A DNA stretch of 5,048 nt, taken from CAYRDC01 sp964422925. Its GTDB lineage: Bacteria > Bacteroidota > Bacteroidia > Chitinophagales > S012-47. A model generated the notes under the pieces. The model was given only the letters and a program-made list of their open reading frames with translations, did no database searches and had not been told where the DNA came from. The first letter of the stretch is position 1. Each line of letters starts with the position of its first letter. The position numbers were made by a program, and so were the translations under genes. Shown here in pieces: positions 1 to 5,048 of the stretch. The stretch covers positions 1 through 5,048 of the forward strand of contig CAYRDC010000053.1 in assembly GCA_964422925.1 (NCBI GenBank). Direction: 5' to 3'.

Positions 1-714
1 GGGTTTCCCCTGTCTCATGCGATTGACGGCGTCGTCGCTGTCCACCAGGCTGAAGCCATACTGACCAGCGGCGACGAAGTCCGCGCTTTCACCATTGTTG
101 GTTGAGATTACCACACCGTTACGCTTCAACGCCGCCATGAATTCTCTTGCCTGCTGATCACCCCAGATCGTGAACAGGGCGGCTATCTCAGCGGTTGTAG
201 TCCCAAAGAGGGGGTTAGTGACAACCGCTTTCCCTTTCCAGCCAGGATATGTATAAGCCAGGATGGTCTTGGGCCTATCCTTTACGCTCTTGTTTACAAC
301 AAGAACCCTCGCCCGGGCGGAAAAACCGGTCCAGTATCCATCGGGGTCCTTGAACACCGGTGGGATATCCTTCGCGTTTGGAGATACATAAGGAGCCGAG
401 ATTCCCTTTTGCTTGAGCACTTCGGCCCGGATCGGCTCATTGGCCCAGTACACATCGGCCTGAGGGTTTTCCTTTTCAGCAATGAGGCGGTTCATGGCCC
501 CTGTGCTCTTGGCCTCCTCTGTATCATAAACCGCCATTACCTTAATACCAGTCTCTTTTTCGAAATCCTTCAGTATGGGTTCTGAAAAAACCTGGTCCTC
601 GGAAACATATACGACAACAACCCAGGTATTGCCCGGATATTGCGCATAATGCCAGATGAGCAAGCCTGTGATCAGGATGCTGACTACTCCCAGCAAGGAA
701 GCAATCTTTTTCAT
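1..714 (-). CDS. ABC transporter solute-binding protein, Fe(3+)-type family 1 (3' end missing)
   Basis: The first 238 codons are open with no stop to the window edge; family members are usually about 330-350 residues, so roughly 100 C-terminal residues lie outside. Residues 1-24 (starting MKKIASLLGVV) form a basic start plus a hydrophobic stretch with no lipobox cysteine and no clear AxA site, so the protein may be a weakly cleaved or membrane-tethered periplasmic protein. The mature part begins VVVVYVSEDQ (32-41), followed by FEKETGIKV (51-59), YDTEEAKSTG (63-72), ADVYWANE (86-93), GYWTGFSARARVLVVN (126-141), GWKGKAVVTNPLFGTTT (158-174) and LVDSDDA (223-229). This order is typical of Fe(3+)/FbpA-like extracellular solute-binding proteins, which deliver a ligand to an ABC permease. 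The C-terminal tyrosines that bind iron in FbpA are not in view, so the substrate is unproven. The start at 714 follows an AAAGGCGG ribosome site (722-729, 7 bases away) that sits right behind the upstream gene's stop, suggesting translational coupling. No permease or ATPase gene is visible; they may lie further downstream. Confidence 0.88.
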   Translation of the reverse strand, partial: MKKIASLLGVVSILITGLLIWHYAQYPGNTWVVVVYVSEDQVFSEPILKDFEKETGIKVMAVYDTEEAKSTGAMNRLIAEKENPQADVYWANEPIRAEVLKQKGISAPYVSPNAKDIPPVFKDPDGYWTGFSARARVLVVNKSVKDRPKTILAYTYPGWKGKAVVTNPLFGTTTAEIAALFTIWGDQQAREFMAALKRNGVVISTNNGESADFVAAGQYGFSLVDSDDAVNRMRQGKP

Positions 715-729
715 CAGGGTACCGCCTTT

Positions 730-1458
730 CTACGGATTCAGTGGTCTTACTGTAAAATCATCGAAAGATGTTACGGCGTCGGCCTTTGTCCACAGACCCA
801 CTCCACCGGCCCTTGTGAAGAGATTGTCCGTGCCCTCAAGAAATTTCTTGCCATTGAGATAGCCTTCGAATCGGTCGCCGTGCTGAACGATCTTGAGGGT
901 CTGCCACGTCCTGGCTGGCAGTGCGATTCGGGCATCCGCCAGAGTCTTGCGGGCACCATCACGGACATAGTAGATACGGAAATTGTTCTCCAGGGGATTG
1001 AAACGGGAGATGTAATAGTTCTCCTTGTCCTGCACCCGCCATATCACACCTCCCCCCTGATCTTCTGCTCCTTTGACGGCCTTGAACCGGACTTCGATTT
1101 CACCATCGAGGAAGGAGACGGTATTCGTCCAGCAGATGTTAAAAGTTCCTCCGAACGTGTGGTTGGGGCTGGTCATGGCAAGTACATGGTCACCGGAAGA
1201 AGTGGTCGTATCCTTGATAACCTCCCAGGTTGCCGGGGGACCTTTCTGATTCGTGGCAGCTACTTTCCACCCGGCAGGAAGTTTTCCAACGGGAACATTG
1301 TCGTAGTTCAACGATGCACTACTTGCTTTGCTTACTGTTGACGGTTTATGATCCGCGGTCGTCTGGCTTTGAGCCCTATTACAACCGAGTGTAGCGGCCA
1401 AAACAAACGCCATAAGCAGGGTTGCTGCTGCCTTTACTTCTCTTCTTGGCTTCAACAT
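730..1458 (-). CDS. LamG/DUF1080-like jelly-roll lipoprotein (copy A)
   Basis: The 242-residue product has a lipoprotein-type N-terminus: basic MLKPRREVK, a hydrophobic stretch at 10-24, then TLGC with the cysteine at 26. The box fits the broad lipoprotein pattern, although T at -3 and L at -2 are not the commonest residues. Residue +2 is Asn, not Asp, so under the E. coli Lol rule it would go to the outer membrane. A Ser/Thr-rich linker (about 27-49) leads to one domain at about 50-242 with GGTFNICW (103-110), DQGGGVIWRVQD (133-144), YYISRFNPLENN (148-159), YYVRDGAR (163-170) and GGVGLWTKADAVTSFDDF (218-235). These are hallmarks of concanavalin A-like LamG/3-keto-disaccharide-hydrolase-like (DUF1080) domains, which bind or act on carbohydrate in some members. 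No catalytic residue can be assigned, so a binding role is as likely as an enzymatic one. It is a paralog of the protein encoded at 1667-2359 (about 64% identical) but is more GC-rich. It precedes the solute-binding protein gene by 15 bases. The start at 1458 has GAAAGGA upstream (1469-1475). Confidence 0.85.
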   Translation of the reverse strand: MLKPRREVKAAATLLMAFVLAATLGCNRAQSQTTADHKPSTVSKASSASLNYDNVPVGKLPAGWKVAATNQKGPPATWEVIKDTTTSSGDHVLAMTSPNHTFGGTFNICWTNTVSFLDGEIEVRFKAVKGAEDQGGGVIWRVQDKENYYISRFNPLENNFRIYYVRDGARKTLADARIALPARTWQTLKIVQHGDRFEGYLNGKKFLEGTDNLFTRAGGVGLWTKADAVTSFDDFTVRPLNP

Positions 1459-1468
1459 GATCTTTCGT

Positions 1469-1475
1469 TCCTTTC
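1469..1475 (-). promoter_or_regulatory. Ribosome binding site of copy A
   Basis: On the - strand this reads GAAAGGA, ten bases before the ATG at 1458. It supports that start codon, which also gives a complete lipoprotein signal sequence. Confidence 0.6.
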
Positions 1476-1586
1476 TTTGTGATGAATTCCGTCTTTGTCA
1501 GTCCATTTCTCGAAAACATCATTGGGTGGTAATCCATATGCAACAAAATGGTCCGGGCATTCACATAACTTTCAAGAAGGTATAAA

Positions 1587-1615
1587 ATGATGCGTCATGC
1601 GATAATCACAGTGAT
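1587..1615. repeat. Two adjacent short inverted repeats, possible operator
   Basis: ATGA-TGCG-TCAT occupies 1587-1598 and ATCAC-A-GTGAT occupies 1605-1615, seven bases apart. The second also has an overlapping outer pair CGAT/ATCG (1600-1603 and 1614-1617). Neither is followed by a T-run on either strand, so they do not look like terminators. Lying about 130-155 bases before copy A, they could be a regulator binding site. The arms are only 4-5 bases, so chance occurrence is a serious alternative. Confidence 0.3.
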
Positions 1616-1666
1616 CGTTACTATAAAGTAAACGCGCTTTTTCATCAGGCAATTTTTTTACCATAC

Positions 1667-2359
1667 TTATTGTTTCAACGGTTTTACAGAGAAATCGTCA
1701 AAGGATGTAACGGCATCAGCTTTGGTCCAAAGTCCAACCCCTCCGGATTCCATAAAAGTATTGTCTACTACTTCCAGTAATTTTTTATCATTTAGAAAAC
1801 CACTGATTTTATTTCCATCCTGTACAATTTTCAACTTATGCCAGATATGCGCCGGGAGGGCAATCCGGGCGCTGGCTAACATACGGCGGGCTCCGTCTTT
1901 GACATAATAAACACGAAAGTTATTTTCCAGAGGATTGTAGCGGGATATATAATAGTTGTCATCATCCTGTACCCGCCAAATCATACCGCCACCCTGGTCC
2001 TCGATGCCGGTATTGGCTTTAAAAAATACGCTGATTACTCCGTTCAGAATTTGAATCTTAGGAGTCCAGCAAAGATTAAAAGTCCCGCCAAAATTATGGT
2101 TGGGACTAGTTAAGGACAGTGTCTGTTTACCGGACGGGGCGGTAGAATCATGCACCACCTGCCAGGTAGCCAGAGGGCCATGTTGATTGGTGGCTCCAAT
2201 CTGCCATCCCGATGGGATTTGACCACCGGCCAGATCATCAAAATTCAATTGAATGACTGGTTCCGGTGTTGCCGGTTGTGTTTGTGCCTGCAACGAAATA
2301 AGTCCAAACCCCAAAGCCCAAAAAACTGTTAACTGAAAAGACCATTTCATATGCTGCAT
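1667..2359 (-). CDS. Secreted LamG/DUF1080-like jelly-roll protein (copy B)
   Basis: The 230-residue product starts MQHMKWSF and has a Sec signal peptide with a hydrophobic core at about 9-22, likely cut after LQA (residue 25); there is no lipobox cysteine, so it should be soluble in the periplasm or outside the cell. The single domain (about 36-230) carries GGTFNLCW (91-98), DQGGGMIWRVQD (121-132), YYISRYNPLENN (136-147), YYVKDGAR (151-158) and GGVGLWTKADAVTSFDDF (206-223), the same order as in the lipoprotein encoded at 730-1458. This is the concanavalin A-like LamG/DUF1080 group; carbohydrate binding is plausible from the family, but no active site can be named. The frame stays open upstream to 2458, but the start at 2359 is chosen because GGAGG lies 7 bases before it and the signal peptide begins there; the longer version would overlap the kinase gene and bury the signal. 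The gene follows the kinase stop by 19 bases, so it is almost certainly the third gene of the two-component operon. ATG at 2350 is a possible internal alternative. Confidence 0.87.
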   Translation of the reverse strand: MQHMKWSFQLTVFWALGFGLISLQAQTQPATPEPVIQLNFDDLAGGQIPSGWQIGATNQHGPLATWQVVHDSTAPSGKQTLSLTSPNHNFGGTFNLCWTPKIQILNGVISVFFKANTGIEDQGGGMIWRVQDDDNYYISRYNPLENNFRVYYVKDGARRMLASARIALPAHIWHKLKIVQDGNKISGFLNDKKLLEVVDNTFMESGGVGLWTKADAVTSFDDFSVKPLKQ

Positions 2360-2366
2360 GATTTTT

Positions 2367-2371
2367 CCTCC
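2367..2371 (-). promoter_or_regulatory. Strong ribosome binding site that fixes the copy B start
   Basis: On the - strand this reads GGAGG followed by seven bases (AAAAATC) and ATG at 2359. It is the best Shine-Dalgarno match in the window, and it argues against the 33-codon-longer start at 2458, which lies inside the kinase gene. Confidence 0.8.
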
Positions 2372-2378
2372 GTATGAA

Positions 2379-3764
2379 TTAATGACCAGGTAAAACAATG
2401 GTAAAAATGCTGCCTTTCCCGGTTTGGCTTTCCACCCGGATTTTCCCTCCCAGGGCATTTACCGCCCACTTGGCAATCGCTAAGCCCAATCCGGCACCCC
2501 CCATTTCCCGGGCACGTCCTTTATCTACCCGGTAAAACCGCTCAAATATTTTTTCCTGATGCTCTGCCGGAATTCCCGGGCCTTGGTCAATTACCTGGAT
2601 GATTATCGAATACCGATAATCAGATTTAAGTCGAACAACAATGTAGCTATTATCCGGTGAATATTTAATGGCATTATCCAGCAAATTCAGCAAAGCCTGT
2701 TTTAGTAATGTCTGATCTATTTCTGCCTGAAGATTATTTTCTCCATCCAAGCGGATGCGCTGGTTTTTTTCTTCTGCCAGAGGCAGAATGAGATCAACTG
2801 TTTGTTGAACAAGAGCGGAAAATTCAATCGTTTCCAATTTTACATTAAACGACTGAACATCGGCATGGGAAAGGAAAAGCAGGTTATCCACCAGGTGGGT
2901 CAGCCGTTGATTCTCTTCCAAAATACTCCCGATAATTTCCCGGTATTGGTCTGTATCTTTACGGTTTTGCAGCCCCACTTCTCCGATACTACGAATTGCG
3001 GTCAAGGGTGTTCGCAACTCATGTGCGGCATCGGAAGTAAATTGTTTCAATCGTTCAAAGGATTCCTGGAGCCGTTCCAGCAATTCGTTAAAGGCCTTAG
3101 CCAAATTACCCAATTCATCATCCGCATTTAAAACCGGAAGACGTTCCTGGAGGTTCTTCTCACTAATTTTTCGGGCTTTATCAACCATCTGGTCTATTGG
3201 TGCCAGAAATTTTTTTGCCAAAAAATATCCACCCAGACCGGCCACAACAATGGCAACAGGTAGTACAAGGATCAGTAAATACAAGAAATTGTTTAATTCC
3301 TGCCATAAACGTCCCTCACTCTGTACCAGCCGGATGAATAACCAATTCCCCTCAATATTGATTTTACCGCTCATGATTCGCAGCCGGGCCTGGTTAGATA
3401 ATTCCAAAGAATGAAAAATGAAACCTTCTCCCGGCTCTCCTTTGGGGGAAAAAACTGGTAAACTTTGTCCTGTAAAGGGGCGACTCGCATAAAGTTGTTT
3501 TCCGCCTGGAGACCAGATTTCAAACCACCGTTCATGAAAATAGGGGTCATTATCCGGTTCAATTTTTACCGATCCAGCCGGCGTGATAGTGATATAATCT
3601 TCAATAATTTCGTAATCCTGTTCCAGTTGGCGGTCCAAGTTGTTCCGCAAATTCAGAAATACTAAGCTGATAAAAGTACCGGCATATACAAACAGTATTA
3701 CTGTAAGAACCAGCACATACCAAACGGTTAAACGGGTACGTACATTTGTAAAACGTAATACCAT
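2379..3764 (-). CDS. Sensor histidine kinase, CusS/heavy-metal-sensor-like architecture
   Basis: The 461-residue protein is an inner-membrane kinase that should autophosphorylate and pass phosphate to the regulator encoded just upstream. Order of parts: transmembrane helix 1 (about 13-36), periplasmic loop of about 120 residues (37-160), transmembrane helix 2 (about 161-183), HAMP linker (about 185-237), HisKA helix with SDAAHELRTPL and phospho-acceptor His248, and an HATPase domain with the N box NLLDNAIKYS (Asn360, Asn364), G1 box DQGPGIP (393-399), F box ERFYR (408-412) and G2 box GGAGLGLAIAK (422-432). All catalytic boxes are intact. The loop size and the FIRLVQS stretch before helix 2 resemble the CusS/IrlS group, several members of which respond to metals; the ligand here is not shown by the sequence. 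The start codon shares one base with the regulator's stop (TGATG), and no good ribosome site precedes it, so translation is probably coupled. The stop is 19 bases before the copy B start. Confidence 0.95.
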   Translation of the reverse strand: MVLRFTNVRTRLTVWYVLVLTVILFVYAGTFISLVFLNLRNNLDRQLEQDYEIIEDYITITPAGSVKIEPDNDPYFHERWFEIWSPGGKQLYASRPFTGQSLPVFSPKGEPGEGFIFHSLELSNQARLRIMSGKINIEGNWLFIRLVQSEGRLWQELNNFLYLLILVLPVAIVVAGLGGYFLAKKFLAPIDQMVDKARKISEKNLQERLPVLNADDELGNLAKAFNELLERLQESFERLKQFTSDAAHELRTPLTAIRSIGEVGLQNRKDTDQYREIIGSILEENQRLTHLVDNLLFLSHADVQSFNVKLETIEFSALVQQTVDLILPLAEEKNQRIRLDGENNLQAEIDQTLLKQALLNLLDNAIKYSPDNSYIVVRLKSDYRYSIIIQVIDQGPGIPAEHQEKIFERFYRVDKGRAREMGGAGLGLAIAKWAVNALGGKIRVESQTGKGSIFTIVLPGH

Positions 3765-4447
3765 CAGGGTTTATTTTCTGATAAAATGAAACCCACACCC
3801 CGGACCGTATGCACTAAATTCCGTGTGAATGGGTCATCTATTTTGCGTCGCAGACGGGCAATATGTACATCAATAAGATTATCAATAGGTGTGGCACGTT
3901 CGGTTTCCTGCCAGACATCCCGCGCCAGCATCTCCCGGGAAACAATTTGCCCCTGGTGGCGCAACAGGTATTCCAACAGATCATACTCACGACTGGTTAG
4001 GGTAATAGACCGGCCGGCCCTGGTCACTTTACGGGTTACCAGATCCATCTCCAGGTCGGCAATTTTAAAATGCAGAACCTGTTCCCCTCTGCCTCTTCGT
4101 AGTAATGCCCGAATGCGAGCTAACAGTTCCGGGAAGGCAAAGGGTTTGGTCAGGTAATCATCGGCACCATTATCCAGTCCCACTATCCGATCCTCTACTG
4201 CATCGCGGGCGGTTAATATCAACACCGGGAGCATCAGGCCCTTTTTACGGATGGCTTTCAAAATCTCTAACCCATCCCGCCCGGGAAGCATTAAATCCAA
4301 AAGCAACAAGTCATATTCCTGAGTATTTAAAAGAAAGAATCCCTCCTCTCCAGAGTGTGCCAGGTCTACCCGGTACCCCTCGCGTTCTAAGCCCTCCCCT
4401 ACCGCCCGGGACACTTTCTGCTCATCCTCAATAAATAGAACCTGCAT
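3764..4447 (-). CDS. OmpR/PhoB-family response regulator
   Basis: The 227-residue protein is a DNA-binding transcription factor activated by phosphorylation from the kinase encoded next. The receiver domain (1-120) has the acidic pocket Glu7-Asp8, the phospho-acceptor Asp51 in LLLLDLMLPGRDG, the switch Thr79 in LILTARD and Lys101 in LTKPF. The C-terminal winged-helix domain (about 130-225) includes LTSREYDLLEYLL, the recognition-helix stretch DVHIARLRRKI and the terminal VHTVRGVGFIL hairpin. Nothing is missing. It is the first gene of the - strand operon. Its ATG has a modest AAGG ribosome site seven bases upstream (4455-4458). A direct repeat with an 11-base period at 4499-4520, next to a candidate -35 box, suggests autoregulation of the kind usual for this family. 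The relatives closest by eye are CopR/CusR-like regulators, but I cannot tell which signal is involved. Confidence 0.96.
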   Translation of the reverse strand: MQVLFIEDEQKVSRAVGEGLEREGYRVDLAHSGEEGFFLLNTQEYDLLLLDLMLPGRDGLEILKAIRKKGLMLPVLILTARDAVEDRIVGLDNGADDYLTKPFAFPELLARIRALLRRGRGEQVLHFKIADLEMDLVTRKVTRAGRSITLTSREYDLLEYLLRHQGQIVSREMLARDVWQETERATPIDNLIDVHIARLRRKIDDPFTRNLVHTVRGVGFILSENKP

Positions 4448-4469
4448 AGTAATACCTTGCTTCCGGATG

Positions 4470-4498
4470 AAAGTACCAGATTAATAAAGTTAATTCAA
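4470..4498 (-). promoter_or_regulatory. Candidate promoter of the regulator-kinase-copy B operon
   Basis: On the - strand TTGAAT (4498-4493) and TACTTT (4475-4470) are separated by 17 bases. The -35 matches 4 of 6 consensus positions and the -10 only 3 of 6, as expected for an activator-dependent promoter but also possible by chance in this AT-rich stretch. Transcription would begin around 4462, leaving a leader of about 15 bases that still contains the AAGG ribosome site. The spacer overlaps an inverted repeat, ATTAA-taaag-TTAAT (4480-4494). Confidence 0.35.
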
Positions 4499-4520
4499 CT
4501 GAAGATTTTCTGAATTTTTA
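4499..4520 (-). promoter_or_regulatory. Candidate response-regulator binding site (11-base direct repeat)
   Basis: On the + strand the two consecutive 11-base units are CTGAAGATTTT and CTGAATTTTTA, matching at 8 of 11 positions; on the - strand each unit ends in TTCAG. The second - strand unit directly abuts the candidate -35 box TTGAAT. PhoB/OmpR-family regulators bind as head-to-tail dimers to direct repeats with this period, immediately upstream of or overlapping -35, so position and spacing fit autoregulation. Only one pair of units is seen, so chance cannot be excluded. Confidence 0.4.
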
Positions 4521-4623
4521 GTAAGAAAAACAGGTAGGCGAAAAATAATATCAGCTTGAACCTCCCATACCACAGCATTCCACTTTTCAATTAAATTAGC
4601 CCGGTTTAACTGCAGGTATTCGC

Positions 4624-5048
4624 ATGAGTAATATTCTTTGGACTCCTGATCCGGAAAAATCAGGGTCGACCCAAATGGAACAATTCAGGCAGCACATTAA
4701 CAGGCGCTGGAATTTAGCATTAAAAGATTATCAAGAACTTTATTACTGGTCGATAGAAAATACAGCCGGTTGCTGGGCTGCCATCTGGGAATTTGCTGAT
4801 ATTATCCACAGCCAACCCTATCAACAGGTAGTGGACGATCCTGAAAAAATGCCCGGTGCCAAATGGTTTTCAGGCTCCCGGTTGAACTATGCCGAGAATC
4901 TGCTCAGGTACCGGGATGAACACATCGCGCTTTATTTTCAAGGTGAAGGTCAGCCGCTGCAATCCATGACCTATAATCAGCTTTTTAGGGAAGTTGAAAA
5001 AGTTGCCCAGGCGTTGCGTACACAGGGAGTAAAAACAGGAGATCGGGT
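4624..5048 (+). CDS. aacS: Acetoacetyl-CoA synthetase (5' part, runs off window)
   Basis: The first 141 codons of an adenylate-forming acyl-CoA ligase of the acetoacetyl-CoA synthetase type are present; full-length members are about 650 residues. The enzyme joins acetoacetate to CoA at the expense of ATP, giving AMP and pyrophosphate, and feeds ketone-body, polyhydroxybutyrate or lipid metabolism in the cytoplasm. Visible hallmarks are ILWTPDPEK (4-12), the N-terminal acyl-CoA-synthetase cap with YYWSIENTAGCWAAIWEFA (about 39-57), PGAKWFSGSRLNYAENLL (77-94) and the start of the AMP-binding domain MTYNQLFREVEKVAQALRTQG (about 117-137). The catalytic P-loop and CoA-binding regions are outside the window, so the distinction from acetyl- or propionyl-CoA synthetases rests on the N-terminal motifs. 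An in-frame TAG at 4597 leaves ATG 4624 as the only ATG start; GCAGG lies seven bases before it. It is divergent from the regulator operon with a 176-base spacer. Confidence 0.88.
   Translation, partial: MSNILWTPDPEKSGSTQMEQFRQHINRRWNLALKDYQELYYWSIENTAGCWAAIWEFADIIHSQPYQQVVDDPEKMPGAKWFSGSRLNYAENLLRYRDEHIALYFQGEGQPLQSMTYNQLFREVEKVAQALRTQGVKTGDR

Larger units (their letters stand above)
1459..1666. other. Spacer between the two jelly-roll genes
   Basis: This is a roughly 208-base non-coding stretch between the stop of copy B and the start of copy A. I see no stem followed by a T-run on the - strand, so there is no convincing intrinsic terminator for the upstream operon and read-through into copy A is possible. 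It contains two neighbouring short inverted repeats (1587-1598 and 1605-1615) and a very weak promoter-like pair on the - strand (TTGTTG, 17 bases, AATGAT) about 70-110 bases before copy A. Copy A may therefore have its own control, but no promoter can be asserted. The last 20 bases before copy A are purine-rich and hold its ribosome site. Confidence 0.5.

Noticed and set aside
640..1341. A 233-codon open frame on the + strand, opposite copy A
   Set aside because: It is antisense to copy A, whose - strand product has family motifs, a signal sequence, a ribosome site and a close paralog. The + strand product is rich in Cys and His, has no recognisable motif and has no ribosome site. Its openness is a by-product of the GC-rich codons of the real gene.
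1379..1564. A 61-codon - strand frame in the spacer overlapping the start of copy A
   Set aside because: It runs into copy A in a different frame, the product is basic and featureless, and it ends within copy A. It looks like chance.
1600..1660. Intrinsic terminator after copy B
   Set aside because: The palindrome at 1605-1615 has five-base arms and is not followed by T residues on the - strand. The A-run near 1650-1660 precedes it, on the wrong side.
730..2359. Calling copies A and B glycoside hydrolases or 3-keto-disaccharide hydrolases
   Set aside because: The fold-level motifs are visible, but no catalytic residues can be identified from sequence alone and many family members have no proven activity. 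A neutral name is safer.
2360..2458. Longer start for copy B adding 33 residues
   Set aside because: The extension lies inside the kinase coding region, pushes the signal peptide inward and has no better ribosome site. GGAGG at 2367-2371 points to ATG 2359.
3786..4434. Two open frames on the + strand opposite the response regulator (3786-4157 and 4105-4434)
   Set aside because: Both are antisense to a complete regulator with every expected motif, and their products are Arg/Ser/Pro-rich with no domain signature.
2379..4447. Naming the two-component pair cusRS/copRS
   Set aside because: The architecture is similar, but no metal-binding residues or copper genes are visible nearby, so the symbol would imply an unsupported function.

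Overview
This 5 kb window looks like a chromosomal segment of a Gram-negative (diderm) bacterium. It holds a two-component system with a periplasmic sensor loop, two small exported jelly-roll proteins, a periplasmic-type solute-binding protein and the start of a short-chain acyl-CoA ligase gene. I cannot place the species. The exported protein ending in 'SLQAQ' before the mature region is a style common in Bacteroidota/Ignavibacteria/Calditrichota-type genomes, but that is only a hint.

Layout, read in the direction of transcription. A 176-base divergent spacer (4448-4623) separates the right-hand gene from everything else. To the right, on the + strand, is the 5' part of an acetoacetyl-CoA synthetase gene (4624 to the window edge). 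To the left, all on the - strand, is a tight three-gene set: an OmpR/PhoB-type response regulator (4447-3764), a CusS-like sensor histidine kinase whose start codon shares one base with the regulator's stop (3764-2379), and, 19 bases further on, a small secreted LamG/DUF1080-like protein (2359-1667). After a 207-base gap with no convincing terminator come a second, lipid-anchored copy of the same jelly-roll protein (1458-730) and, 15 bases after its stop, an Fe(3+)-type ABC solute-binding protein (714 to the left edge, incomplete).

The two jelly-roll proteins are about 64% identical over 192 ungapped positions by hand alignment, but differ in how they are exported (soluble versus lipoprotein) and in base composition (roughly 43% versus 56% GC in sampled lines). 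The downstream pair (lipoprotein plus binding protein) therefore looks as if it came from a different genomic background, or a different replication/expression context, and was placed next to the two-component operon.

Working model (inference): the kinase senses an envelope signal, and the regulator activates its own operon from a direct-repeat site that abuts a candidate -35 box. The two jelly-roll proteins and the binding protein would be the envelope-side output or accessory sensing parts. The ligand (sugar, metal or other) cannot be read from the sequence. The acetoacetyl-CoA synthetase gene is probably functionally unrelated and shares only the promoter region.
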